DNA of 64,000 bases, from contig DATLZU010000030.1 in assembly GCA_035573855.1 (NCBI GenBank), positions 7,895 through 71,894 on the forward strand, read 5' to 3'. Made by a program: the position numbers and the translations under genes. Shown here piece after piece: positions 1 to 8,748 of the stretch. The notes beneath the pieces are model-generated. The model had not been told where the DNA came from and did not search any database. It saw only the letters and a list, made by a program, of their open reading frames with translations. The stretch's first letter is position 1; each line of letters begins with the position of its first letter. The DNA comes from DATLZU01 sp035573855 (GTDB lineage Bacteria; Nitrospirota; Nitrospiria; Nitrospirales; Nitrospiraceae).

Positions 1-2793
1 GCGGACGGGACGGTTTGGGATGCCGCGGCCATCAACAGTCAGGTTCGGGATATCACCGGCACCGAGGTCTCGGAGTTTCTGCAAGGGAATGGGAATGACA
101 ATACGATCCTGGGGCTGGGAGGCGACGACACGTTGCATGGGCAAGAGGGCGATGATCTGCTGGATGGGGGAGCCGGCGACGACACGTTGTTCGGCGGGAT
201 CGGCGCGGATACCTACCTCTTTGGCCGAGGCAGCGGCCACGACACGGTCTACGACGACAATTTCAACGGCGCGGAGATCGACACCGTTCGGCTGGCGCCT
301 GACGTGACGCCGGACGAGGTCGCCCTGCAGGCGAATGCGGAGAATGGGCTCGTGCTCGGGATCACCGGCACCAGCGATCAGCTCACCCTGCGCTTCTTCC
401 TGGACGGCCCGTTCTACGAGATTGAACAAATCGCCTTTGCCGACGGCACGATCTGGGATACCGCAGCAATACTGGCCAGGGCCACAGGGCTCTTGCTAAC
501 GGGAACCGAGGATTCGGACTATGTACCCGGTACGGCACTGAACGATGTGTTGGTCGGATTGGGGGGGAATGATTTTCTGGACGGCCGGGAGGGCGACGAC
601 ACGCTGCGCGGGGATGCCGGCCAGGACGAACTGGCCGGACGGGCCGGGGCGGATCTCCTGGAGGGCGGGGCGGGCCACGACACGTACTACTTCAACCCCG
701 GCGATGGCACGGACACGATCGTGGATATGGCGGCGCCCGGCGAAGGGAATCGGCTCGTGTTCGGCGAGGGGATTGCCCAAGCCGATCTCAGGCTGACGCA
801 GAACCCGAACACCTTGACGATTCGGGTCGGCACGGGCGGCGAGGCGATTCAGCTTGTGAACTTTGATCCTACCGGTGCGAACGGCTCGCTGGTGGTGGAA
901 ACGCTGGCCTTTGCCGACGGCAGCGAGGTGGCGTTGGCGAGTCTGCTCACTCCCACGATCCCCGGGACGGAAGGTGACGATGTTCTCTATGGCACCAACG
1001 ACAGCGAGATCATTGATGCGTTGGGGGGCAATGATTATGCCGAAGGCCGGGGCGGCAACGACCAGGTGATTGGCGGGATGGGCCATGATCAATTGTTCGG
1101 CAATTCGGGCGATGATGTGTTGGTCGGGGGGGCGGGGAACGACCGGCTCTATGGCGAGTATGCCTACGATATCGGAGACACGCCGGGGAATGATCTGCTG
1201 GACGGGGGCGAGGGGGATGACAGTCTCACCGGCAACGGGGGACATGATGTGCTGCTGGGCGGCGCGGGGAATGACGGCCTGGCCGGCGGTGACGGCGATG
1301 ACCTTCTGGATGGCGGGCCGGGGGACGACATCCTCACCGGCGGGGTCGGCGCGGATACGCTGCGGGGCGGCGACGGCGATGATTGGCTGATCGTCGACGG
1401 CGAGGATCTCGACGTCGATGGCGGGGCCGGCTCCGACACCGTCTCCGTCCAAGGCGTCAGGGGGGCGACGCTCGATCTGGCGACGGTGGAACAAGTCTTC
1501 GGCGGGGCGGGCGATGACCTCTTCACCAACAGCGCCCCGGACCGGCTGGTGAATCTCTCTGTGGAAGGTGGAGGCGGTCACGACACGGTGATAGGCGGCG
1601 CGGGCCATGATCAGCTCTTTGGTCGGGCGGGGAACGACACGCTGGTGGGCGGCGCCGGCCATGATACGTTGGGCGGAGAGTATGCGTACGACGTCGGGGA
1701 TGGATCAGGGAACGATGTGCTGGATGGCGGCGACGGGAATGACACCTTGTTTGGCGGGAGCGGCGATGACCTCCTGCTGGGCGGGGCGGGCGATGATGCG
1801 TTGTATGGAGACTATGCGGGAGGCTCCGGAACGGGGAACGATGTGCTGGATGGCGGCGACGGGGATGACACCCTGTACGGCAATGCCGGGGCCGATACCT
1901 TGCTGGGCGGAGCCGGGGACGACACGCTGGTGATGGACGCGGAGGATATCCAGGTCGAGGGCGGCGCGGGGTACGACCGGCTGCTGGTGCAAGGGGGCGG
2001 GGGCGTGACCGCGGACCTGGCGACGTTCGAAGAGGTCTATGGCGGGGCCGGCGACGACGTCTTGACCCACAGTGCGCCGGACAGCACGGCGGCGCTGTCT
2101 GTGGAGAGCGGCGCCGGGGACGACCAGGTCACCGGGGCCGCAGGCAACGACTTGATTTACGGCCGGGCGGGGAACGACACCCTGGTGGGCGGGGCGGGCC
2201 ATGATCGCCTCTATGGCGAGTATGCGTATGATGTGGGCGACGGCGCGGGCGATGATGTCCTGGATGGCGGCGCCGGTGATGATTACCTGCAGGGCGATGC
2301 GGGGAACGATACGTTGCTGGGCGGCGAGGGCGATGATCAGCTCATCGGCGGTCCGGGCAACGATACCTTGATCGGCGGCCCGGGCAACGACTCGCTCAAT
2401 GGCGGGACCGGGAATGATTACTACCACTTCGATATGGGATTTGAACAGGACCTCTTGAACGATACGGATGCGATTCCGGGGAACACGGATACCGTGTTGT
2501 TCGGGACCGGTATCAATCCGCTGGATTTGATCTTGCGTCAAAATGGCAACGATCTGGAGATCGCGCGATACAATTCCACGGATCAACTGACGATCCAGAA
2601 CTGGTACACCGGCGCGTCCTCTCAGACTGAGGTGATCCAAGCCGGCAACGGGCAGCACCTGCTGAACACGCAAGTCGAGCAACTCATTCAGGCCATGGCC
2701 GGGTTCAGCGCCCAGACGGGCCTCACGTGGGAGCAGGCCATCGCCCAACGGCCGGAGGACGTGCAGGCCATCTTGGCCGCCAACTGGCAGTAA
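1..2793 (+). CDS. RTX-type calcium-binding repeat protein, 5' end outside window
   Basis: The reading frame is open from base 1, so the gene starts upstream; about 930 residues are visible. The protein is built from glycine/aspartate nonapeptides of the GGxGxDxLx type, which in RTX proteins fold into calcium-binding parallel beta-rolls after type I secretion. Between the roll blocks lie non-repeat modules with the motif AFADGT, typical of haemolysin-related domains (PF06594-like), the last one near the C-terminus (about 2430-2690). The C-terminus ends in AANWQ, a form common in such secreted proteins. A unit of about 520-540 bp is repeated three times, each marked by the motif YAYD followed by I/V and GD (starting 1159, 1681, 2221). 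No enzymatic domain is visible in this part. An adhesin, S-layer-like or matrix protein is possible; the actual function is unknown. Confidence 0.85.
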   Translation, partial: ADGTVWDAAAINSQVRDITGTEVSEFLQGNGNDNTILGLGGDDTLHGQEGDDLLDGGAGDDTLFGGIGADTYLFGRGSGHDTVYDDNFNGAEIDTVRLAPDVTPDEVALQANAENGLVLGITGTSDQLTLRFFLDGPFYEIEQIAFADGTIWDTAAILARATGLLLTGTEDSDYVPGTALNDVLVGLGGNDFLDGREGDDTLRGDAGQDELAGRAGADLLEGGAGHDTYYFNPGDGTDTIVDMAAPGEGNRLVFGEGIAQADLRLTQNPNTLTIRVGTGGEAIQLVNFDPTGANGSLVVETLAFADGSEVALASLLTPTIPGTEGDDVLYGTNDSEIIDALGGNDYAEGRGGNDQVIGGMGHDQLFGNSGDDVLVGGAGNDRLYGEYAYDIGDTPGNDLLDGGEGDDSLTGNGGHDVLLGGAGNDGLAGGDGDDLLDGGPGDDILTGGVGADTLRGGDGDDWLIVDGEDLDVDGGAGSDTVSVQGVRGATLDLATVEQVFGGAGDDLFTNSAPDRLVNLSVEGGGGHDTVIGGAGHDQLFGRAGNDTLVGGAGHDTLGGEYAYDVGDGSGNDVLDGGDGNDTLFGGSGDDLLLGGAGDDALYGDYAGGSGTGNDVLDGGDGDDTLYGNAGADTLLGGAGDDTLVMDAEDIQVEGGAGYDRLLVQGGGGVTADLATFEEVYGGAGDDVLTHSAPDSTAALSVESGAGDDQVTGAAGNDLIYGRAGNDTLVGGAGHDRLYGEYAYDVGDGAGDDVLDGGAGDDYLQGDAGNDTLLGGEGDDQLIGGPGNDTLIGGPGNDSLNGGTGNDYYHFDMGFEQDLLNDTDAIPGNTDTVLFGTGINPLDLILRQNGNDLEIARYNSTDQLTIQNWYTGASSQTEVIQAGNGQHLLNTQVEQLIQAMAGFSAQTGLTWEQAIAQRPEDVQAILAANWQ

Positions 2794-2807
2794 GCTCACG
2801 GGCGGGG

Positions 2808-4025
2808 ATGCTCTGGCTGGCGCTTCTCTGGGTACTCCTTGCGTGGGGGAGCGCCGCGCCCGCTCTTGTCGCCCAGGACGCCCGCCTTCTCGACCCTCCC
2901 GGCGGGCCATTCGCACTTGATCTTCCGCTCGCCTGCCAAGTCGGCGAGACCTGCTGGGTCGCCAACTACGTGGACGTCGATCCCGGCAACGACGCCAAAG
3001 ATTTCCGCTGCCACGGCCGCACGGACGATGCCCATGACGGGACCGATTTTGCGATTCGTGATCGGGCCGTTATGGAGCAAGGCATTCCGGTACTGGCGGG
3101 CGCTCCCGGTGTCGTCCGGCGGGTTCGAGACGGCATGGAGGATCAGCCCATCACCGATGACACCTCACGGGCGCGTATCGCGGGTCGCGAATGCGGCAAC
3201 GGGGTGATGATTGATCATGCGGGCGGCTGGCAGACCCAATACTGCCACCTGCGCCGCGGCAGTGTTCAAGTCAGGGTAGGCGAGCGGGTCGATCGCGGAA
3301 GCCAGCTTGGCCTTGTCGGCCTTTCTGGAAAGACGGAGTTCCCGCACGTGCATGTGACGGTCCGTCATCATGGCCGGGTGGTCGATCCGTTTACCGGGCA
3401 ATGGGCGAGCGCCGGCTGCGGACTCGGGGGAAAACCCCTCTGGCGTGATGACGCGCACATTTCGTATGAGGAAGTGGCCCTCTACAATGCCGGCTTCTCA
3501 GGAGAGCCGCCGAACGTGGAGGCGATTCGTGGCGGTCGAAATGAGAACGATCTGCTGTCTTCCGCCGCGAAGGCCTTGGTGCTCTGGGTGGATATCTTTG
3601 GCGTCCAGGCTGGTGACACGATCAGGTTTCGCATCATTGGCCCCGATGGGAAGTTGGTGCTCGACCATGAAACGCGGATTGACCGAACCCAGGCGCGACG
3701 CTTTGTCTTTGCCGGACGAGGTCGGCAGACCGGTGCTTGGCAGGCTGGGTCCTACGTCGGCAAAGTCACGCTCCTCCGAAGCACCGGCGGCCAACAGGGA
3801 GAGCAGAGCGTCACTCGGCGAGTCACTATCGAGTCAGGTCGGACAAAAAGGAAGTCTTCATCACTGTTCCTCTTTCCTGATCTCCGGCAGGTAGCCGGCA
3901 GAGAATTGAGTGAGGTGCCGGAAACGGTTTTAGGAAAAAGGCCTGTGAGTGTTAACTATCGGGCAAACCATACGGATTTTCAGTCCGAGCGCGTGACCGA
4001 CCACGACGCTCTTCTGAAGGGATAA
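2808..4025 (+). CDS. Secreted M23-family metallopeptidase
   Basis: This is a 405-residue protein with an N-terminal hydrophobic signal segment (MLWLALLWVLLAW). The ATG at 2808 was chosen because it directly begins the signal peptide; an in-frame ATG at 2727 would add 27 residues overlapping the RTX gene and mask the signal. The peptidase core shows HDGTD (zinc ligands His76/Asp80), CHLRRG (His147) and PHVHV (His180/His182), the zinc and catalytic residues of lysostaphin-type endopeptidases. The C-terminal third (about 240-390) looks like an Ig-like beta domain. M23 enzymes cut peptidoglycan cross-bridges in the periplasm. It lies 14 bp after the RTX gene and may be co-transcribed. Its real substrate is not known. 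Confidence 0.85.
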   Translation: MLWLALLWVLLAWGSAAPALVAQDARLLDPPGGPFALDLPLACQVGETCWVANYVDVDPGNDAKDFRCHGRTDDAHDGTDFAIRDRAVMEQGIPVLAGAPGVVRRVRDGMEDQPITDDTSRARIAGRECGNGVMIDHAGGWQTQYCHLRRGSVQVRVGERVDRGSQLGLVGLSGKTEFPHVHVTVRHHGRVVDPFTGQWASAGCGLGGKPLWRDDAHISYEEVALYNAGFSGEPPNVEAIRGGRNENDLLSSAAKALVLWVDIFGVQAGDTIRFRIIGPDGKLVLDHETRIDRTQARRFVFAGRGRQTGAWQAGSYVGKVTLLRSTGGQQGEQSVTRRVTIESGRTKRKSSSLFLFPDLRQVAGRELSEVPETVLGKRPVSVNYRANHTDFQSERVTDHDALLKG

Positions 4026-4127
4026 TCCTACATCTTCTGCGCTTCGTCCGGCACGGGTTCTCAGCTTGCCCGCTCGCAACCCCAATTACCACTGGAGAAA
4101 TACCGGCCGATTGATACTCTGCGGCGC

Positions 4128-4143
4128 TGGCACAGCGGTTGCT
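4128..4143 (+). promoter_or_regulatory. Sigma-54 (-24/-12) promoter, consensus match
   Basis: The sequence TGGCACAGCGGTTGCT matches the consensus TGGCACR-N4-TTGCW at every defined position, with GG and GC separated by exactly 10 bases. Expected transcription start is near 4154, about 50 bases before the ATG at 4205. It would drive the small gene that follows. No clear enhancer dyad was recognised upstream. Confidence 0.7.
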
Positions 4144-4204
4144 GAGTTCCGGAGTGCCGTGTGTACCGCGCGAATCGCACGCTCACGGCGGAGGAGGATG
4201 GCCT

Positions 4205-4480
4205 ATGGCGTTTGCATGGACGTGGCGAGTCTTTCAGGCCTATCGGAAATGGAAGCATGCGACCACTCCCGTGCTGCTGAACACCGAGACCGGGGAGCTG
4301 GTCGGATTCGATACCTACGCCAAGCCAGGGGAGGGGAACTGGGTGCTGCGCCGCCCGCTGACCTTGCCCGGGAGCACGCTGCCGCTGTTCCTAACCGCGA
4401 AACTGTCCACGGGCAACGAGTCTGCCGCCGGTGAAAGGTGCTCGCACACTTCCGACCAAGGGAAACAAGAGCCTTGCTGA
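4205..4480 (+). CDS. Small hypothetical protein behind a sigma-54 promoter
   Basis: This encodes 91 residues. The ATG at 4205 follows a strong ribosome binding site (GGAGGAGG at about 4190), which is why the longer frame starting at 4139 was not used. The protein starts MAFAWTWRVFQAYRKWKH and has no signal peptide, membrane segment or family that I recognise. The first 60 residues look folded (aromatic and beta-prone: TGELVGFDTY, NWVLRRPLTLPG). The last 25 are polar and may be disordered. It is convergent with the next gene, 31 bp apart. Function unknown. Confidence 0.55.
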   Translation: MAFAWTWRVFQAYRKWKHATTPVLLNTETGELVGFDTYAKPGEGNWVLRRPLTLPGSTLPLFLTAKLSTGNESAAGERCSHTSDQGKQEPC

Positions 4481-4511
4481 ACAAAGCCCCCCGGGCCAGA
4501 GCACCGGCGCA

Positions 4512-5081
4512 TCATCGCGTCTCCGCCGAGGCGCCTCCGTTACCCGGTTTGCTTTCCTCCGGTTGGTCTTCTTTCCTGTTCGCGAGCAGATAGTCGGCGG
4601 CGAATTGGGCAAGGTGCCGATTGAGCTGATCGAGGACGCTGGTCTTGGCTTTGTCGCGGGTTCCAAACACATACGACTGAAGATCCCAGGCCCGTCCGGC
4701 CGTCAGCAGAGCCGTGTCCTGGAAGACCGCTTTCCGAGTCACTTCGATCGCGATGTGTCCGAAGAATCCCTTGAAGGTGTCCGTCGACGCATCCTGGAGA
4801 AACACCTTGCAATCGATACGGTCCGGACATCCGGGTTCGATCTTCAGGCGCGGCGCGTGGGTCCTCAGTCCGGCCCGGATCGCTTCCCGCAGCACGTCGG
4901 TCGTGATGCCGAAGGAGTCGCCAACTTCCCAGACGGACGCTTGGACGGACACGCAGTCGAGCCGGCTGAGAAACGGATCGGCAGCGACGGGGTGCGGGAT
5001 CAACCACAGCAGCGCAGAAAGCGTCCACACTGCGCGGCGCGTGTGAACGTGAAATGGCTCGCGGGCGTCCATAGTGCGCAT
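4512..5081 (-). CDS. Exported hypothetical protein
   Basis: A 189-residue protein with a basic N-terminus and a hydrophobic signal (WTLSALLWLIPHPVAA) with probable cleavage after VAA-D, so probably periplasmic. The first ATG (5081) has GGAG about 8 bases upstream; a second ATG lies three codons on. The body contains three cysteines in the mature part (LDCVSV, PGCPDRIDCKVF), of which two could pair. The C-terminal 25 residues are charged and low in complexity. No domain is recognised. It stands alone on the minus strand, convergent with the small gene before it. Confidence 0.6.
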   Translation of the reverse strand: MRTMDAREPFHVHTRRAVWTLSALLWLIPHPVAADPFLSRLDCVSVQASVWEVGDSFGITTDVLREAIRAGLRTHAPRLKIEPGCPDRIDCKVFLQDASTDTFKGFFGHIAIEVTRKAVFQDTALLTAGRAWDLQSYVFGTRDKAKTSVLDQLNRHLAQFAADYLLANRKEDQPEESKPGNGGASAETR

Positions 5082-5261
5082 GGGCTCCGTGACCTCACCG
5101 GCTCCGTACCGGTTTTGACGGGGATTCCAACGCTCCTATCGGCGATCTCGATGCCTGACAAGCTAGGCTTCCTTTCTCGCCATGTCAAGCGGGGTCGTCG
5201 GATCTGGCCTGCCGATGCCCACAGCGGGAAACGAATCCCCTTGTAGGAAACGTGTATTTGC

Positions 5262-5290
5262 AAGACATAAAGGCCGTCCAGCCCTATACT
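5262..5290 (+). promoter_or_regulatory. Possible sigma-70 promoter in the 5082-5381 spacer
   Basis: The 300-base spacer 5082-5381 holds no gene that I can support. Within it AAGACA (5262-5267) and TATACT (5285-5290) are 17 bases apart, about 90 bases before the histidine kinase start. The -35 is only four of six, so this is a tentative call. Confidence 0.35.
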
Positions 5291-5381
5291 GCCGATAGCC
5301 ACGCAGTAGGGAACTCAGAATGCGGCAATCGGGTCGGCGCCGTTTCGAGACGCGTAAGGTCTTCCTCTCCCACGCTTGCCG

Positions 5382-8024
5382 ATGGCCAAATCTCCCGCAC
5401 AGAAGTTCGCCGCTCTCGTAGAGCGAGCGCAAACCATGCCATTGGCGGTGATGACCGCTGGGGTTGTGCTGACTGTCGCGCTAATGGCATTGGTCGGCTG
5501 GAACGCCTGGGACGTGTTCGAGCGCATCCGGTCAAGCGCGCGCATCGAAGTGCAGTTCCAGAGACTCAACGGCGATATCGTCTACCTCAATGAAGCGCGG
5601 ACCATGTCGGCGCGGATGGCCTTGCTGATGGACGACTTTCAATGGAAGACCCGCTACCGGCGGTTGGAGCCCCAGTTGGCGGGCGTCATTCGGGAGATAG
5701 TCGAACTGGCGGGCGACACCGATGCTCGAGAACCCGCCGTAGGAATCGATAAGGCGAACCGCAAGCTGGTGGAGATGGAATCCCGTGCGTTCGCGCTGCT
5801 AGGGCGGGGACAGCGCCGGGCCGCCGCGGCGCTGTTGTTCGGCGACGAATATGAGAGGCAAAAACAACACTATGACGAAGCAATCCGGCTGACTGTGGAG
5901 ACTGTTCGCGCGCGGATCAGGAACCGATTCATGGAAGTGCAGGGGCAATTCCTGGTTGCCGTCATCGTCTGGGTGATCTGCCTGGTGCTTCTCGTGTCGG
6001 CCTGGATCACCATTCTGTCTCTCGTGCAGCGATACCATGTGGGCCGAGACCGGACGGAGGCGGAACTTGCGTCGGCACGGCGGCAAGGCCTCTTGATTCT
6101 CAACTCGGTGAATGAAGGCATTCACGGCCTTGATGCCGAGGGACGGATTCTGTTTACCAATCGGGCGGCGGCGACGCTGTTCGGCTATGACGAACACGAA
6201 CTGATAGGGAACCAGGCCCACCGACTTATCCATCATCATCATGCGGATGGCCGGGACTATCCATGGGAAGATTGTCCGGCGTTCCGGACGTTGCACGACG
6301 GCGAAGCGCGACAGGTCACGGGCGAGGTCTTTTTCCGCAAGGACGGTAGCAGCTTTCCGATCGAGTACATCTGTTCCCCGATACGGGACGAATCCGGAAC
6401 GATCACCGGCGTGGTCGTGTGCTTTCACGACATTACGGCGCGCAAGCAGGTCGAGCAGCGGCTCCGCGAGAGCGAAGAGCGTTTTCGCCTGCTGGCCAAA
6501 GCCACAAACGATGCCATCTGGGACTGGAATCTGGAGACCAACGAACTCTGGTGGAACGAGGGCTTCGAGGTCCTGTTCGGCTATCGGCGGGACGAGGTGG
6601 AGCCGACCATCGAATCGTGGACGACCCGCATCCACCCCGACGACTATGATCGCATCGTCCCGGATATTTACCGTGTCATCGACGGCCGCGGCGAACAGTG
6701 GTCGGGGGAATATCGCTTTCGGCGCAAGGACGGCGCCTATGCCTACGTGCTGGACCGCGGCCACGTCATTCGCGATCCGTTCGGCACGGCCGTGCGTATG
6801 GTGGGCGGGATGACGGATCTGACCGAACGGAAGAATCTGGAAGCCCAGTTGCTGCACAGCCAAAAAATGGAAGCCATCGGTCGGCTGGCAGGAGGCGTCG
6901 CGCACGATTTCAACAATCTGCTGACCGTCATCAACGGGTATTGCGAACTCTTGCTGGAAGACAGCCGTGATGCCAGTCGAGGTCATGTCGAGCAGATCGC
7001 GCTGGCGGCCGAACGGGCCGCGACATTGACCAGCCGCTTGCTGGCGTTCAGCCGGCGCCAAGTCGTGCAGTTCAAGGTGGTGGACCTCAATGCCGTGCTG
7101 GAGAACGCCCGCAATCTTCTGATCCGGCTTATCGGCGAGCCCATCGAATTGGTCATGGTTTTAGATCAGGCGCTGGGGTGGGTCAAGGCCGATCCCGGCC
7201 AGATCGAGCAGGTCATCATGAACCTGGCAGTCAACGCGCGGGATGCGATGCCGCAGGGCGGGACGTTGGCGATTCGAACCGCCAACCTCGAGCTGGAGAA
7301 GCCGGACATTCACACGCGGTTTACGGTGCCGCCGGGCTCGTACGTGATGCTCGTGGTGAGCGACACGGGCGTCGGGATGGACGCGGAGACGCAGGCGCGT
7401 ATTTTCGAGCCGTTCTTCACAACCAAAGCTCAGGGGGAAGGAACGGGGTTGGGGTTGTCCACGGTGTACGGGATTGTCAAGCAAAGCGAGGGGTATATCC
7501 TCGTGGACAGCCAACCCGGCCGGGGAGCGACCTTCACGATCTTGCTGCCCCGAGCGGCGGGGGAAGCTGTGACCCCCGAGGGGGTGCCGTCGGAACACCG
7601 ACCGATGCGTGGGCGGGAGACCGTTCTCCTGGTGGAGGACGAGGACATGATCCGCGATCTCGTCCGGCATATTCTCGAAGCGCACGGCTATACCGTCATC
7701 GCCGCGTCGAGGGGGGAGGAAGCGGTGGAGCTCGCGAAACGCCACGACGGTTCGATTGATCTGCTGGTGACCGATGTCGTGATGCCAGGCATGAGTGGGC
7801 GGGAGCTGGCCGATCGGCTTGGCCGCTCCCGCGCGAATCTGCGCGTGCTGTATATGTCGGGGTATACCTACAACGAAATCGGCCGGCACGGTGTACTGGG
7901 GTCCGATATTGCGTTCATTCAGAAACCATTTGCTCCGGACGGGCTGATGCGAAAGGTGCGTGAGGTTCTGGACGCACCCGTGCCGCGTGAGCATGCCGCT
8001 GCCGGGGGAACACCGGTGCTGTGA
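5382..8024 (+). CDS. Membrane hybrid sensor histidine kinase with C-terminal receiver
   Basis: An 880-residue protein. The order is: membrane segment (about 20-40), a helical periplasmic sensor of about 140 residues, a second membrane segment (about 190-215), two PAS domains (about 235-355 and 360-485), a dimerisation domain with phospho-accepting His508 in GGVAHDFNNLL, an HATPase domain (N box NLAVNARDA, G boxes DTGVGM and GTGLGL) and a receiver (about 746-865) with acceptor Asp798 in VTDVVMPGMSG. The start ATG (5382) is two codons after an in-frame TTG. It likely autophosphorylates and passes phosphate to its own receiver, and then to a partner not encoded nearby. Its stop overlaps the next start, so the neighbour may be translationally coupled. 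Confidence 0.9.
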   Translation: MAKSPAQKFAALVERAQTMPLAVMTAGVVLTVALMALVGWNAWDVFERIRSSARIEVQFQRLNGDIVYLNEARTMSARMALLMDDFQWKTRYRRLEPQLAGVIREIVELAGDTDAREPAVGIDKANRKLVEMESRAFALLGRGQRRAAAALLFGDEYERQKQHYDEAIRLTVETVRARIRNRFMEVQGQFLVAVIVWVICLVLLVSAWITILSLVQRYHVGRDRTEAELASARRQGLLILNSVNEGIHGLDAEGRILFTNRAAATLFGYDEHELIGNQAHRLIHHHHADGRDYPWEDCPAFRTLHDGEARQVTGEVFFRKDGSSFPIEYICSPIRDESGTITGVVVCFHDITARKQVEQRLRESEERFRLLAKATNDAIWDWNLETNELWWNEGFEVLFGYRRDEVEPTIESWTTRIHPDDYDRIVPDIYRVIDGRGEQWSGEYRFRRKDGAYAYVLDRGHVIRDPFGTAVRMVGGMTDLTERKNLEAQLLHSQKMEAIGRLAGGVAHDFNNLLTVINGYCELLLEDSRDASRGHVEQIALAAERAATLTSRLLAFSRRQVVQFKVVDLNAVLENARNLLIRLIGEPIELVMVLDQALGWVKADPGQIEQVIMNLAVNARDAMPQGGTLAIRTANLELEKPDIHTRFTVPPGSYVMLVVSDTGVGMDAETQARIFEPFFTTKAQGEGTGLGLSTVYGIVKQSEGYILVDSQPGRGATFTILLPRAAGEAVTPEGVPSEHRPMRGRETVLLVEDEDMIRDLVRHILEAHGYTVIAASRGEEAVELAKRHDGSIDLLVTDVVMPGMSGRELADRLGRSRANLRVLYMSGYTYNEIGRHGVLGSDIAFIQKPFAPDGLMRKVREVLDAPVPREHAAAGGTPVL

Positions 8025-8722
8025 TGTTTCCCATCCTGCCCGAAGCCGTGACCACCGTGAGCCGCAGCGGGGCGGTTGGCGTGGGCTGGCTTGCGGTCGC
8101 CACGCTGGCTTTGGCGGGTGGCGAGCTGTATCAGACGGTGATGAGCAAGGAACCGAGAGTCTGCGAGACGATGGCAGAGGTGTTGAACCGCGACGCGGAG
8201 TGGGACGGCAACCTCCGCTATACGCACGACGTCTTTCGGCGCATCGCCTGGACTCCCGTGAAGTTACGCGGGCAGGCGCCCCGTGACGGACGGTGCTCGA
8301 CGTTGGAGCAGGCGCGGTTCGACCTGGACAACGACGGCCGGGAAGACCTCGTAATCCGCAGCAGTTTTTGCATGCGCGGCCTGCCCAGCGACAGCCTCTA
8401 CGTGTTCCCGCCGGACAGCGAGGTGCTGGAGCAGGCGACCTGGCAGGATCTGAGTCCGCTGCATGCGACCGCCGACAAATTCGAGCGGACGGGCGGAGCC
8501 TATGCGCTGAAGGAGTTGCCCGCCGAGGACACCCGGAGGAACGCAGCGCCACCAGCCGGCGTCTTCACGCTGCGGCCGTTCATCTTTGACCAGATCTCCT
8601 ATGTCAGCCTGACGGACGCCCGTCGAGCCTGGATCGTCGTCGCGAAGTATCAGCAACGCGGACGCCTCCAGGATCTCTGTTATTTCCATGCTCCCTCACG
8701 GGAGCCCCGTCCCATCCAATGA
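8024..8722 (+). CDS. Exported hypothetical protein coupled to the hybrid kinase
   Basis: A 232-residue protein starting at the ATG that overlaps the kinase stop (TGATG). The N-terminus has one hydrophobic segment (VGVGWLAVATLALAGG), either an uncleaved anchor or a signal. The rest contains FDLDNDGREDLVIR, which resembles an FG-GAP/integrin-type or calcium-loop DxDxDG motif, and a C-terminal part rich in aromatic beta strands. The overlap suggests shared expression with the kinase, perhaps as an accessory periplasmic partner, but no family is recognised. Confidence 0.6.
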   Translation: MFPILPEAVTTVSRSGAVGVGWLAVATLALAGGELYQTVMSKEPRVCETMAEVLNRDAEWDGNLRYTHDVFRRIAWTPVKLRGQAPRDGRCSTLEQARFDLDNDGREDLVIRSSFCMRGLPSDSLYVFPPDSEVLEQATWQDLSPLHATADKFERTGGAYALKELPAEDTRRNAAPPAGVFTLRPFIFDQISYVSLTDARRAWIVVAKYQQRGRLQDLCYFHAPSREPRPIQ

Positions 8723-8727
8723 CGCAC

Positions 8728-8748
8728 GATCAGTGATCAGCGGTCAGC
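8728..8748. repeat. Short-word repeat at convergent gene ends
   Basis: The stretch GATCAGTGATCAGCGGTCAG is made of repeats of the words GATCA/GGTCA. It covers the last codons and stop of hpnE on the minus strand (the peptide end LTADH) and follows the stop of the exported protein on the plus strand. It resembles one arm of the short-word spacer repeats at 20361, 44232 and 53342. Confidence 0.4.

Noticed and set aside
1000..2400. Regularly spaced repeats that could suggest a CRISPR array
   Set aside because: The repeats are in frame, encode Gly/Asp nonapeptides and have no unique spacers of constant length.
496..2916. Long open frames on the minus strand across the RTX gene
   Set aside because: They arise from the repetitive GC-rich codons of the plus-strand gene; the translations are low in complexity and match no family.
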